Source: Atriophallophorus winterbourni (taxonomy: Eukaryota > Platyhelminthes > Trematoda > Plagiorchiida > Microphallidae). From it: a stretch of DNA of 64,000 nucleotides. The notes beneath the pieces were generated by a model that made no database searches, had not been told where the DNA came from, and saw nothing but the letters and a program-made list of their open reading frames with translations. Within the stretch, counting starts at the first letter, position 1. Every line of letters begins with the position of its first letter. The stretch is from NCBI GenBank assembly GCA_013407085.1, contig JACCGJ010001714.1, positions 1-64,000 on the forward strand, given 5' to 3'. The translations under genes and the position numbers were made by a program. This document shows, one piece after another, positions 32,937 through 43,254 of the stretch.

Positions 32937-35482
32937 CAATGCAAACCCTGAGAGTAGAGGAACACCTCTATATCACTCCGGAGATCAAGTCCATCCGTCT
33001 CAACAAATGCTGATCCAACACGCTTTTAAATAGCTGTCCAGGTAGTAGAGACAGGAACCCTTTCGGTAGTGAGTTCCAAGTGTTTACCACCCGCGTGGAT
33101 ATCGTGCTCGCATTACACAGCTTCAGCCTTCTAGGCTTCTGCAACTTAAAGTCATGTCCTCGAGTCCTCGACTCGCCTACTAATCGGAAGTACTTGAGGA
33201 ACACGTCTCCATATTGACCGATAAGAATACGGGGTGTCAGGAGCAGTCAAATCTTTCCCTTCGAAGTTCTAGGGGTCAGAGTTTCAGTAAGCTCCTCCTA
33301 TCCTTGTACGAGAGTTGGCGCATTCCACAGACCATCTTAGTGCCCCTCCTTTGTACCCTCTCCAAGGAGTCGAAATAGCCTTTAGACTGAGGGAATGCAA
33401 CAGGTAGCCCATATTCCAACAGAGGACGAATGTACGCAGAGAAAATTGTCTGAAACATTTGCGGGGTAATGGACGCAAATGAACGCCGAATCGCCCAGAG
33501 CATCCTGGTAGCGCTGCCTATTGTCCGACAAGTGTCAGCCTTCGACTTCAAGGAATCCATAACCAGAATCCCTAAGTCTTTTTCGACCGGTACCTTTAAT
33601 AAAGTATTCACCACCAGTGTCCACGGAGTTTATGCGCATGACTACTGTCTTGTCCTCATTGATAGGCAGTGACCAGCGATGTGTTCAATTGACTAAGTCA
33701 TCAACTGCTCGTTGCAGTTGCTTGTGGTCATCGCAGGAACTGACCGAGGCCCACAGTTTCAGATCATCCGCGAATAAAAGTCAATCGATCGCTACCGCGT
33801 CCGGAAAATCATTCACGAAAATTTCGAATAACAATGGGCCAAGGACAGATCCATGCGGCACTCCGGAGCCTGCTATCATTTGTGAAGACAACTCCATTCA
33901 CCTCTGAACGGTTTGACCGCCCTGAGATGAATGCCTCGATCCATTTAAGTAGACAACCTTGAATCCCCTAACTCTCCAGCTTGACGAGCAATCAGCGGTG
34001 GGGCACGTGGTCGAACGCCTTACTGAATCGATAAAAATGACATCGGCCGGTTGACTTGAATCAGTCAAAGCACACCAACTTTCTCGCGCCAGGAGCATGG
34101 TGAATCCATGTTGTTGTGGACAACAACGCCCACACTCCAAAAAAGTGCTCTAATTTCCTTTTGATCAGCTTCTCTAAAACTTTATCGATCACAGATGTCA
34201 ATGTGACCGGCATGTAATTAGCGGGACTACTAGGGTCCCCGCTCTTAAACATAGGTTTAATAATACCCTGTTTCCATTCTTGTGGCAAGACCCCTAATGT
34301 TACAGATTTTGTAAACAACCTGACCAGCGGAACGCACAACACTTCTGATAGTGCTCTTAAAACCATCGGATGAATACCGTCTGGTCCTGGCGCGGATTGT
34401 GTGTCTAACTGTTCCAACAGGAGTCTAACAGTCTCTAGATCTACATCAAGATCAGACAGGACCTCACTGTTATTAGAGACAGAAGGGGGATCACTGTCTT
34501 CCAGACAGTACACTGAGGCATATTGCTTAGCCATGGCTTAGCTTTCAAACCATCCTCAGTGATGTCTACCTCATTATTATCTATCAAATTAGGAATATAG
34601 GGCGACGCCTTTGTGTGGCGACGAATGTATGCGAATAGCCGTTTTGGTGCACAAGTAGACTCGTCAACCAATCGCTGCTCGTACAATATACGTTGGCTGC
34701 GTTTTAATGCCGTGCAAAGGTTTCTAGCTTGCCGATAATTGCCATAGTCAGTGGCGTTTTTCCGGCTTACGAATATCGAGCAGAGCTTTTGACGTTGCCG
34801 CAAACGTTTCCTTATCTCCCTATAAAACCAACGGGGACCTTTCGCCTTAAGACGACGTGTGGACAACGCAACAGCCACCTCAATAACTGTAAAAATATTA
34901 TTACGGATCACCAGCCAACAATCTTCAACATCAGCCGATTGATCGAAAGACTAATCGAGAGATGAAGCAACAACTCGTAACCTACCCGCGTCTACCTCCC
35001 AAAAATTCCTTCTGGGAATTGAATCCGGTACCCAGCCAATGTTGCGGTTCCAAATAAAACTTAAGGTGGCATGATCACTACAGCTTAATGGAGCTTCAGT
35101 CCGAAGCTCAGTAATATCGGACTGCGTGCGAGTGAATACCAAGTCCAAAATGGACTCACACCCAGTAGGGCCTACTGTGGTCGGATGGGAAACATGCTGC
35201 ACGAGGCCCACATCAACCACAGCGTCCAATAAGTCCCGCTCGAATGACCCAGAACCTTCATCTAGCGAAGTCCAATCAATACTAGGAGCATTGAAATCCC
35301 CCATAATCAAGCAGTTTGAGGATCTACCATACTGATATATCTTGGATATCAGAGTATCTGATCGAGTATTGTGAGAACGATAAACGACACATATCGTGGC
35401 AAATGAAGCTACAGTCCTTAAACGGCACCATAAACTCTCAGCCTTACCTTGAGTTTGTTGAAAGCGAGCTAACACTGCGACG
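32937..35482 (-). mobile_element. old LINE 'J', 3' portion
   Basis: Minus-strand CR1-like LINE inserted in the outer Gypsy gag. This part holds the endonuclease C-terminus (35475-34951: VVYRSHNTRSD, IMGDFNAPSIDW, LSCSDHATLSF), the connection and reverse transcriptase (34911-33615) and the C-terminal region (33614-32968, ending RRMDLISGVI). Its 5' part lies at about 39846-41035, separated by the full-length CR1. Confidence 0.8.
32968..35475 (-). pseudogene. LINE J endonuclease-reverse transcriptase, broken
   Basis: Open blocks 35475-34951, 34911-34441, 34534-34061 and 33614-33276 plus 33204-32968. Motifs are MGDFNAPSIDW, SDHATLSF, SAPGPDGIHPMVLRAL, FKSGDPSSPANYMPVTLTSV (Met in place of the usual Arg) and DKVLEKLIKRKLEHF. 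The region between FSKAFDH and FADD is decayed: GVPHGSVLGP-like and FADDLK-like readings occur only across frames at 33840-33770. The C-terminus retains YIRPLLEYGLPVAFPQSKGY and VVNTWNSLPKGF. Not functional. Confidence 0.75.
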
Positions 35483-35654
35483 GTTCAGTTCAGTTCAGTT
35501 CAGTTTGCACAGGAGGATATGTGGCAGAGTCGCCAATCGAGCGTCCAGATTTCTTCCGGTGGTATGCCAAAAAGAGCGCCCACCACTTCAAACAAAATAG
35601 GTTCACAGATTTCTTCTGGTAGGATGGTTACCTGGAATGTAGAGCAAAAACTCC

Positions 35655-35671
35655 CCTCACCAAAGGTGAGG
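35655..35671 (-). other. 3' UTR hairpin of the CR1 element
   Basis: A perfect 7-bp stem CCTCACC/GGTGAGG with an AAA loop, about 50 bp after the ORF2 stop. It recurs with an AATA loop in the LTR-inserted tail at 32078-32095. Confidence 0.7.
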
Positions 35672-35720
35672 AGACATTAATGCATTTCAAAGACCAGGTA
35701 AATACAATATCATTACTCAA

Positions 35721-38537
35721 TTAGGGGCAAAATGCAGGAAATAATGAGCTCCATACGGCATCAAGTCTATTCTTGAAACACATTACAGAGTTAGAGTTCA
35801 CGACATCTTCAGGTAGGCAGTTCCAGTAGCTTACTACTCTTTCACTGAAGAAGTGCTTACGAGCATTAGACCTGACATGTTGTTTGGCCAGTTTCAGAGG
35901 GTGACCTCGAGTACCCACATTGGGTGCGAGAACATACATTTCACCTGGTTGAATAGTACTAAAACCGGCCATGATCTTGAAGGTTTCTATCAGGTCCCCA
36001 CGCAGCCGCCTTCTTTTCAGTAAAAAGAGCCCTAGACTTAATAGTCTTTGCTCATAAGATCTACCTGATTGCCCTTCGATCATACGAGTAGCAAGGCGCT
36101 GAACACCCTCAAGCCTTGCAATATCTTTTTCAAGATAAGGTGACCAAGCTTGAATGCAGTACTCGAGATGAGGTCTAACGACAGCCTTGTATATCGGTAT
36201 GAAAACCTCCGGGGACCTGCAGGATAAAACTGATCGAAGGCGAAACAGCGCGCTCCTAGCACGATGTGCAGCTGCTGCACATTGATCAGCCCATTTGAAG
36301 TCCGCAGAAATCTCTATACCTAAGTCGCGTACTCTCGGCACCCCAGTTATCACAAGTGTACCATCTGGGCCAGCTACCGCCAGCTTCTTGCCGACTTTCG
36401 ACAAGAGATAGCTTTTTGAGAAGTTAACTGGTAGATCCCATATAACAGACCACTTGATAACCTTTTCAATATCGTCAATAAAATCACGTTCGTTCGGTGA
36501 TCCAATAAACTTGACATCATCCGCAAAAATGTAGCAGGGACACTTAAGCGCCGCTGCCAAGTCATCGATGAAGATAAGGAAAAGTAGCGGCCCGAGTACA
36601 GATCCCTGCGGAACTCCACTTGTAACCCTTACTTTCGGTGAGTACGTACTGCCCACCCTGACACGAAAGTACCTGTTGCTTAAGAAGCCTACTATCCAGT
36701 TCCTTAGAGGACCAACGATACCCATATAGCCTAGTTTGGTAGCGAGCAGTCTATGGTTCACTGAGTCGAAAGCCTTGCAGAAGTCCAAGTAGAAAACCTC
36801 AACCTGTTGGCCCTTATCCAATTTTCTGGTGACCTCGTTTAGAAAGCCCAAGAGGTTTGTTAGGCACGACTTTCCTTTAAGGAAGCCATGTTGAGCAGAG
36901 TCCAGCAACTTAAACTCAACTAAGTGCCTGCAGATCCGATCTCTGATCAGCCTCTCTAAGATCTTACACAGAATGACAGTAAGGCTTACCGGTCTATAAT
37001 TACAGACAGATGAACGACTGCCGCTTTTGTGTATCGGGATAACATCGGCTAGCTTCCAATCACTCGGAATAACTCCATGCACCAGCGATGCGTTAAAAAG
37101 ACGACCCACGCTCTCAGCTAGTACGGGCGCCAAGTTTCTAATAAACTGAGGGTGAATACCGTCTGGGCCTGCAGACTTATGTGGGTTAGTTGCTGCAAGC
37201 TGAATTCTAATCTCCTCATTAGTGAAATATAGTACCTCGAGTGCAGCAATGCCATCCGATTTTACAGAGACTGGTGTGATAGGCGGGTCTATTTGGCGGT
37301 CAATTCTCTGGACTGACTGAAAGTGTTTGAGAAACGCTAAAGCCTTTTCGACATCTGAAACTATATGGGGTCCGTTATCCTGTTGCAGGTTACCGATCCA
37401 CTCGCGCGTTTTGCCTTTAGATTGGGCATAGCTATAGTAACGCTTTGGGCACTGCTTGATATTGCGTGCCAACCGTGTTTCAAATTCACGTTTCGCTGTG
37501 CGTTGCATAGCTACAGCCTTATTCCTCACTGTCTTATACTGTATCCAGGACCGTTGTGTCTGTGAAGTCTTATAGCTTTTCCAGGCACGATCCCTGAATT
37601 TAATCACCCGACGCATCGCAGGTGTGAACCACATTGGCTTGTTGCGCCGCTTGACAGGAACCAACGGAGCAAACTTATCTTGCAAGCTCGAGAGACAGCA
37701 ATGGAGAAGCTGCCAATTAGCAGCCACATCATCACCTGTGTATTGCGACAAGATCGTTTTAGCTTCTTCTGTTACAAGATCCCAATCTACACATTTGAAA
37801 TCACGCCTCAGTTTAGGAGGAGGTTTGTCATACCTGAGTATTAGCTGAAAGCTTATCATAATATGATCACTCTTCCCTAGCGGAGGGAGGTATTCTACCT
37901 GTCGTACCATTTCACCACTCGAAGAGACTACAAGATCCAGTAACGAAGGTAAGCAACCCTGTCGAAACCTTGTTGGCTCAATGACATGCTGGCTCATAGC
38001 ATGCGTGTGAATCCATTCGGTAAAGTCTTCAGACAATTTATCGGTGGAACACTGAGTCGACCATGATATGTGGGGTAAATTGAAATCACCCACTATAAGA
38101 ACCTGGGACCCCTCGGAGCGCAATAAACTGAGATTTTCAAGCAGATTATGCAAATCCTGCAATTTAGCTTGAGGACTCATATAAACGCACGCTATTACCA
38201 TTGATTGCTTATATGAGTGGATGACGCAGGAGCATAGTTGAACGTTGTGCGTGCTAAGCCGAACGCTCGATTCTGTAGTTCGAAAACCAAGCCCAAGAAA
38301 AATGGCAACCCCGCCACCATTTGTTTCACTAGGTCTATCGCATCTGACTACAGAATATCTGTTACTTATCATCTCGGGGATAGAATCAGTTTCTGATAGC
38401 CAGGTTTCCGTCAGTGCTATTGCATGTGGCCGGAGCTCATGTGCCAGGATAGAAAGTTCGGACCACTTATTTCGGATACTACATGAATTTCCGTATAGCA
38501 CTGTGGCGACGGGACCCAGCAAAACATTTTGACTCAA
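35721..38537 (-). CDS. CR1 ORF2, endonuclease-reverse transcriptase
   Basis: An intact 938-residue polyprotein. The apurinic-type endonuclease is in residues about 10-235 (NSCSIRNKW, ALTETWL, GGGVAIFL, VGDFNLPHISW, SLLDLVVSS, GKSDHIMISF). The reverse transcriptase is in about 430-730: SAGPDGIHPQF, CNYRPVSLTVILCKILERLI, AQHGFLKGKSCLTNL, FYLDFCKAFDSVNHRLL (first catalytic Asp), SGVPQGSVLGPLLFLIFIDD and the catalytic FADD. The C-terminal region has RPHLEYCIQAWSPYLEKDI and VVSYWNCLPEDVV. All catalytic motifs look complete. Length and order fit CR1/Jockey ORF2. Start ATG 38537 lies inside the end of ORF1; the first conserved endonuclease motif starts soon after, so a later start is unlikely. Confidence 0.93.
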   Translation of the reverse strand: MSQNVLLGPVATVLYGNSCSIRNKWSELSILAHELRPHAIALTETWLSETDSIPEMISNRYSVVRCDRPSETNGGGVAIFLGLGFRTTESSVRLSTHNVQLCSCVIHSYKQSMVIACVYMSPQAKLQDLHNLLENLSLLRSEGSQVLIVGDFNLPHISWSTQCSTDKLSEDFTEWIHTHAMSQHVIEPTRFRQGCLPSLLDLVVSSSGEMVRQVEYLPPLGKSDHIMISFQLILRYDKPPPKLRRDFKCVDWDLVTEEAKTILSQYTGDDVAANWQLLHCCLSSLQDKFAPLVPVKRRNKPMWFTPAMRRVIKFRDRAWKSYKTSQTQRSWIQYKTVRNKAVAMQRTAKREFETRLARNIKQCPKRYYSYAQSKGKTREWIGNLQQDNGPHIVSDVEKALAFLKHFQSVQRIDRQIDPPITPVSVKSDGIAALEVLYFTNEEIRIQLAATNPHKSAGPDGIHPQFIRNLAPVLAESVGRLFNASLVHGVIPSDWKLADVIPIHKSGSRSSVCNYRPVSLTVILCKILERLIRDRICRHLVEFKLLDSAQHGFLKGKSCLTNLLGFLNEVTRKLDKGQQVEVFYLDFCKAFDSVNHRLLATKLGYMGIVGPLRNWIVGFLSNRYFRVRVGSTYSPKVRVTSGVPQGSVLGPLLFLIFIDDLAAALKCPCYIFADDVKFIGSPNERDFIDDIEKVIKWSVIWDLPVNFSKSYLLSKVGKKLAVAGPDGTLVITGVPRVRDLGIEISADFKWADQCAAAAHRARSALFRLRSVLSCRSPEVFIPIYKAVVRPHLEYCIQAWSPYLEKDIARLEGVQRLATRMIEGQSGRSYEQRLLSLGLFLLKRRRLRGDLIETFKIMAGFSTIQPGEMYVLAPNVGTRGHPLKLAKQHVRSNARKHFFSERVVSYWNCLPEDVVNSNSVMCFKNRLDAVWSSLFPAFCP

Positions 38538-39789
38538 TCCTGCTTGTTCCTCGGGCGTAGTACCCGAGGAGACAGCACGTTTTTGGCGTGCTATTCAGGA
38601 TGGATGAATAAACCTCTACCTCTTGAAGTACCGTTGTATTCTGAAGGTTACTAACCATCAGCTGCGGAATTGCGGGGTAAGTACTATGAACGACGTTCAG
38701 ATCCAAAGAACCCTCCGTAGTTTCTGCATCTGATACTGCCATATCTTTTTCCGAAGGACATTGCAAGCTGCCACTCGGCATTTCATGCCAAAGATCACTC
38801 TTCTTTGTGGATCCTTTGTTGTCGTCGGGCACAACAACGTGTTTACCTTTGGTGATTCTGTCCAGACTATTATAACCTGCTAGGAATTTATCACGATCGT
38901 TCTGTGAGATAAATTCAACTAAGAGAGGCCTTGGACTTATGCCCGTCGCACCTTTGGTGCCCTTCCACACTCCTACACGATGAACGCGCCTTATCGCTGT
39001 GTCTGGACGCATTTCAGCATTTCGGAGCAGATTTCTTATGCACGTCCGGTCCAGTGATCTACGTGCTTTAGCCTCGCGTATGTAGGGTTCATCCTGATTC
39101 AGCACCAGGACATTACGAGATTTGTCTCGAATCCCTAAACGCGCTGATTTAATCATTTCAATGTCCCTGGAGACTTTCTCGAGGCTAGAAACGACAGCAG
39201 CAAGTAGGTTTGAATGGGAGGAAGGAAGCCCACTGGTATTCAAAATCTTTTTCGATTTAGCCTTACTTCGACCTTTACGATGCTTCGAAGGCGATCCCTC
39301 TGCCGTGATAGTAGCAGCTACAGCTTGAGTCGACGCCCTATCCACTATGTTGCTGTTTCGAGGCTTTTTGGAACGAGAATTTTTTCTCGTAATAACAATC
39401 GAATCAGCCTTCACTGACGGAATAGCTTCTTTGGTGCTATCGCGTGGCTTTTTAGGACGAGAAGATTTAGTCCCCGTAAGATTCGATTTGTTGGTCCTCG
39501 TTGTGCTCTCCCTCACAACTTCAGCATAAGATTTTTTACGGTTAGGCTGTTTTGGAGTGACAGGTTGCCCGGGAGAAGCGATTTTGGGTTTTTCTGAGAA
39601 TGCCTTTTTCGCGGCCCATTGGCACTCGCTGCACATCCATTGAAGCCAACGATGCGCTACATACACCTTATAATGCTCGGGATGTATTCTCGAACATTTC
39701 GGATGAGCCCATCTCTTGCAAGTATGGCACTCAATACCCTTAGCTACCTTTCGGTGACATGAATTTTTCAAGCAACTAGCATTAATCAT
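38479..39789 (-). CDS. CR1 ORF1, PHD-finger nucleic-acid-binding protein
   Basis: An intact 436-residue protein. A C4HC3-type PHD-like finger occupies about residues 6-57 (SCLKNSC, CHTC, HPKC, CSEC), with two conserved Trp residues near its end. Residues 75-190 are Ser/Lys/Arg-rich and basic, likely nuclear-localising and RNA-binding. Residues about 225-340 (RNVLVLNQDEPYIREAKARR, RVHRVGVWKG, RPLLVEFISQNDRDKFL) look like the RRM-type domain of LINE ORF1 proteins. The last 20 codons overlap the start of ORF2 by 59 bp in another frame, so ORF2 translation probably needs reinitiation or a frame change. ORF1 proteins package the LINE RNA. Confidence 0.85.
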   Translation of the reverse strand: MINASCLKNSCHRKVAKGIECHTCKRWAHPKCSRIHPEHYKVYVAHRWLQWMCSECQWAAKKAFSEKPKIASPGQPVTPKQPNRKKSYAEVVRESTTRTNKSNLTGTKSSRPKKPRDSTKEAIPSVKADSIVITRKNSRSKKPRNSNIVDRASTQAVAATITAEGSPSKHRKGRSKAKSKKILNTSGLPSSHSNLLAAVVSSLEKVSRDIEMIKSARLGIRDKSRNVLVLNQDEPYIREAKARRSLDRTCIRNLLRNAEMRPDTAIRRVHRVGVWKGTKGATGISPRPLLVEFISQNDRDKFLAGYNSLDRITKGKHVVVPDDNKGSTKKSDLWHEMPSGSLQCPSEKDMAVSDAETTEGSLDLNVVHSTYPAIPQLMVSNLQNTTVLQEVEVYSSILNSTPKTCCLLGYYARGTSRIESKCFAGSRRHSAIRKFM

Positions 39790-39845
39790 TGTGTAATCAA
39801 TAATGGAATAGTGAGCCAGAAAATAATTTCAGAGAGCGTAATAGG

Positions 39846-41035
39846 GAGCACGTCAAATTTGAACGTACCGCCAAAATATGTTGTTGGAAATATAAGGCAA
39901 CCCCACCACCGATTTTGGCGTCTGCTTGATCTGAGCGAAAGAGTCTGTATCCAAGTATGGCCAGCTCGGGATCATTCTGCTCAGGTGAGAGCCAGGTTTC
40001 AGTCACCGCAATGATCGATGAAGGGTCCCGTCTAATCCGATAAAACAGTTCATTCAATTTGTTTCTCAAGCTTCACGCATTAAAATATATCACTTTCAAA
40101 GATCCAGATCCCTCCGAATGCCTATCGTCAGAGGTTCCCAACAAACTTTTGGCCTCATCCTCAAAACCTGAAAATCCACAATGCGCAAGTTAGTTTCACT
40201 TGCGGCTCTGCGCTCACTAATCTCCTGAGAAGCTTTTTGCTTCACACCATCTTCCGGAGATAGATCACGCAGGAGTCGAAGTTCACTAACCTTTAACCTG
40301 TAACCTCTCATTAGCAGTAAGGTGACTTGCCCAACGGAGTCTAACATGTTCTTTAACGGTCTTGGGCGATCACCTATCGCTTGCCTGTGGCCTAGAAGAA
40401 ACGCTGTGCGTACCGTTACACCCTTTTCACCTTCGTCGTAAAGGGGAACAAGAGCAGAATTTAAGAACTCGAGTTCCTGTTTAACACTGTCTATCGCCAA
40501 AGCACCTGTCTTAGCACAAACCGTGTCAACTTGAAGCTGAGTACTTGCGAGCTTAAAACCAGTCGGTGGAAGGCATATCTTACATATTGTGAGAATGATA
40601 TCGCATGAATTTTTCTGAAGCCAACGATATATCTCCGGCTTCATTCCACCACATCGAATATGTATCCACATCAAACAAATTTCACATTGAACAGTTTTAG
40701 CGTTATTGGCGACCTGTTTATAACAAACCAGAGTGAGTAGCGGAGCCCCCATTCTCTTGAGGATTCCTTGCAGTCGGTGCTGCATGATCTCCTTTTGCAG
40801 ATTTACGAGTCGTATCCATGTTTGAATCCGTTGAAAATAGAATAAAAGTTCTTGTAATAATCTTGAAATCGATCGGATTTCCACAAAAATATCAAAATAT
40901 CGTAAGAAGCAAACGTCGACGTTGATCTTGAAATTCAATCCTAGGATTTCTGACCTAAAATACCAGTTCAATGAATTATCCTTGCACATCCAAAACCTTT
41001 CCCTTGCCCGGAGTACCTCACCTGGGTCATTTTCT
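39846..41035 (-). pseudogene. LINE J ORF1 and endonuclease N-terminus
   Basis: The 5' part of the old LINE. ORF1 (40989-40096) has a CYKQ...CEIC...HIRC...CKIC zinc-finger-like pattern and a conserved-looking block RPRPLKNMLDSVGQVTLLL. The endonuclease start (40069-39850) has FYRIRRDPSSIIAVTETWL and GGGVALYF and is cut at about 39845 by the CR1 insertion. The continuation is at 35475 downward. The left limit against the outer Gypsy gag is between 40980 and 41040. Confidence 0.7.
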
Positions 41036-41041
41036 CAGCGG

Positions 41042-42616
41042 TTTAAAAGCAGATCCAACAGTCGCTCAAATAGACCTAATATTTGTTACTACCACCGTTG
41101 ATTTGGCGCGAAGGCTATTCACTACACGTTGCCATGTACTTTTACCACTGAGACCGAAAAACAGGGAAACTTCATTACCAGGCAGTAAACACGGCGGTTC
41201 TGTCTGGCAATACCACTAGCCGTCTACTCCACGTCAGCGATAGTTCAACCAGTTTGCGTTTTCTGATCGACACTGGTGCGGAAGTCAGCGTTATCCCACC
41301 CACAAAATCAGACCGCAAGAACCCATCCCCCAGACTTTCCGAGCGGTAAATGGTACCTGAATTTCCACTTACGGTAAGCGTTCCATTTCTGTAGATCTAG
41401 GTCCATGACGCAATTTTCGGTGGATTTTCATTGTGGCGGATGTAAATTTGCCGATTTTGGGTGCAGACTTCCTTTCTAATTTTAATCTTTCTGTTGATTT
41501 GGCTAATCGTAAGCTCATTGACAATTTAACAAAACTTAATGCATTGGGAGTTCGCTGTAATTCACCCATGCAAAGAATTCTTGTGCTTATTCCAGAGACA
41601 TCTTCTACATACAGTTCCCTCGTTACAGAATTTTCTGATATTTTTAAACCTTCATCTTCTACCACTCCTGGTAAGCACGATGTCAAACACCATATTGTAA
41701 CCCGCGGTCCGCCTATTTTTAAAAAACCTCGCAGATTGGATCCCAGAAAGCTTGAAGTTGTCAAATGGGAATTCGAGCACATGTTGGAGCTTGGTGCCAT
41801 TCCACCCTCTCATTCTCCCTGGCCTACCCCTCTGCAAATTTTGAAAAAGAACAAAGCGGACGCCTGGCGCCCATGTGGTGATAATGGTTCCCTAAATCGA
41901 GTGACTGTCCCTGATCGTTATCCTATTTTCCAAAAACACGATTTTGCCCTATCCCTTAACGGCAAATCCGTTTTCTCTATGTTGGATCTAGTTCGTGCCT
42001 ATCATCAGATACCCGTTGCTGAAGAGGACATCCCAAAATCCGCACTCACCACTTCATTCGGTTTGTTTGAATTTCTAAAAATGCCATTTAGCCTACGAAA
42101 TGCTTCTCAAACATTCCAGAGATTCATGGATCAGGTTTTTCAAGGTTTGTCTTTTGTTCATGTGTATATTGATATTCTGCCTTGAAAATCCGCCTCGAAC
42201 GCAGCTACTTCACTGGCGTGCATGTCTACGTGTTCCAATGCTAAGTTATCACTCGGGACAGACGCCTCTGAAGAAGCAGTTGGTGCAGTTCTTCAACAAG
42301 AAGTCGACGGTATCACCAAACCACTTGCTTTCTTTTCCCGACGTCTCCAACCAGCACAGACACGATATAGTACGTTTGGCTGTGAATTGTTGGCCATCTA
42401 TTATGCAATACGTCGTTTTCGCCATTTGCTAGAAGGTCGCAATTTCACTGTTTGGACCGACCACAAGCCCTTAACATTTGCCCTTGCTGCTCCTTCAGAT
42501 AAATATTCACCTCATGAGATCCGACATTTGGACTTTATTTCCCAATTCACAAGTGATTTTAAATATTTGTCTGGACCATCCAATACTGTGGCTGATGCAT
42601 TTTCCCGTATGGAAAT
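41042..42616 (+). pseudogene. outer Gypsy pol: zinc finger, protease, part of RT, RNase H
   Basis: Gag resumes with an Arg/Ser-rich run and CYYHR...FGAKA...PCTF, a C-x3-H-type finger with a stop and a lost Cys. Protease: FLIDTGAEVSVIPP near 41255. Reverse transcriptase (41433-42185): [51 protein letters not shown] and [17 protein letters not shown], ending at YIDI where the catalytic YIDDIL would be. A deletion then joins directly to RNase H (42222-42616: GTDASEEAVGAVL, YSTFGCELLAIYYAI, WTDHKPLTFAL, NTVADAFSR). Confidence 0.8.
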
Positions 42617-42924
42617 TGTAATGGAATTGAATTAAAATTCGAATCCCAACAGAAATCGAATTGAGAAGTCACGGAACGGCAAACAGAATGTAATGTGTTT
42701 AACGGGTGAGTTGATTATGTACCAAAATCGTATTTAACAGATGAATATTGTTCACTGAGTTATCCAACAGAAAATCGGTGGAATGCGAGTGATAACGATA
42801 ACAGGAAATCGATAAATCAATATGGCGTTATCGGCAATCGAAACTTGACATCCTGTTGGAGGAGAGGTCGGCCAACCAGCTCAGCTTGCATCGTGGTGGG
42901 TAGGATTTGCGGAACCACACCACA
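42617..42924 (-). repeat. 3' LTR of inner Gypsy (left LTR)
   Basis: Starts TGTAATGGAATT and ends ACCACACCACA on the plus strand. It is the downstream LTR of the minus-strand element, next to the purine tract at 42925-42938. Confidence 0.92.
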
Positions 42925-43254
42925 ACCTTCCTCCCTCAAAATTGTTGCGTTGTTCCGATTCGCCAACCTCGCAGACCTTCTAAGAGCAGTTGACTCCTGA
43001 GGTTTCACACTTGGTTCTGGTTGATGCGTTGATTCCTGATTGATGTTTTCCTCTACTGACCTTTTGAATTGTACTTGACTTTTGTGGCGTTGGTGCACAC
43101 TTGCATCCTTTAGGTCAGTGATCTCAATCATTGAATTTCCGATCTGTCGCGTGACGATGCCATGAGCAGGTCTCAAGTCGTTTCCTCTGAAATAAGTCAC
43201 ATCTCTCGAGTCCATTCGGTGCAGGGGAGTTCGGAGTGTCCTGGATTTGAACAA
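42925..43254 (-). pseudogene. inner Gypsy integrase C-terminal tail
   Basis: An open frame with RDVTYFRGNDLRPAHGIVTRQIG, matching the usual GYPSY integrase C-terminal beta-barrel region, then a polar tail with LRRSARLANR. It ends at the purine tract and LTR. Confidence 0.65.

Larger units (their letters stand above)
35483..39845 (-). mobile_element. full-length CR1-type LINE with two intact ORFs
   Basis: Minus-strand element inserted in the LINE J endonuclease. It has a short 5' leader (about 39845-39790), ORF1 (39789-38479), ORF2 (38537-35721) and a 3' UTR of about 238 bp. The 3' UTR ends in four TTCAG repeats (35483-35502; ACTGA type on the element strand) and contains a CCTCACC-AAA-GGTGAGG hairpin at 35655-35671. 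Both ORFs are uninterrupted, which is unusual in this decayed landscape and indicates a recent insertion. The exact 5' end and target duplication could not be resolved. Confidence 0.9.
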
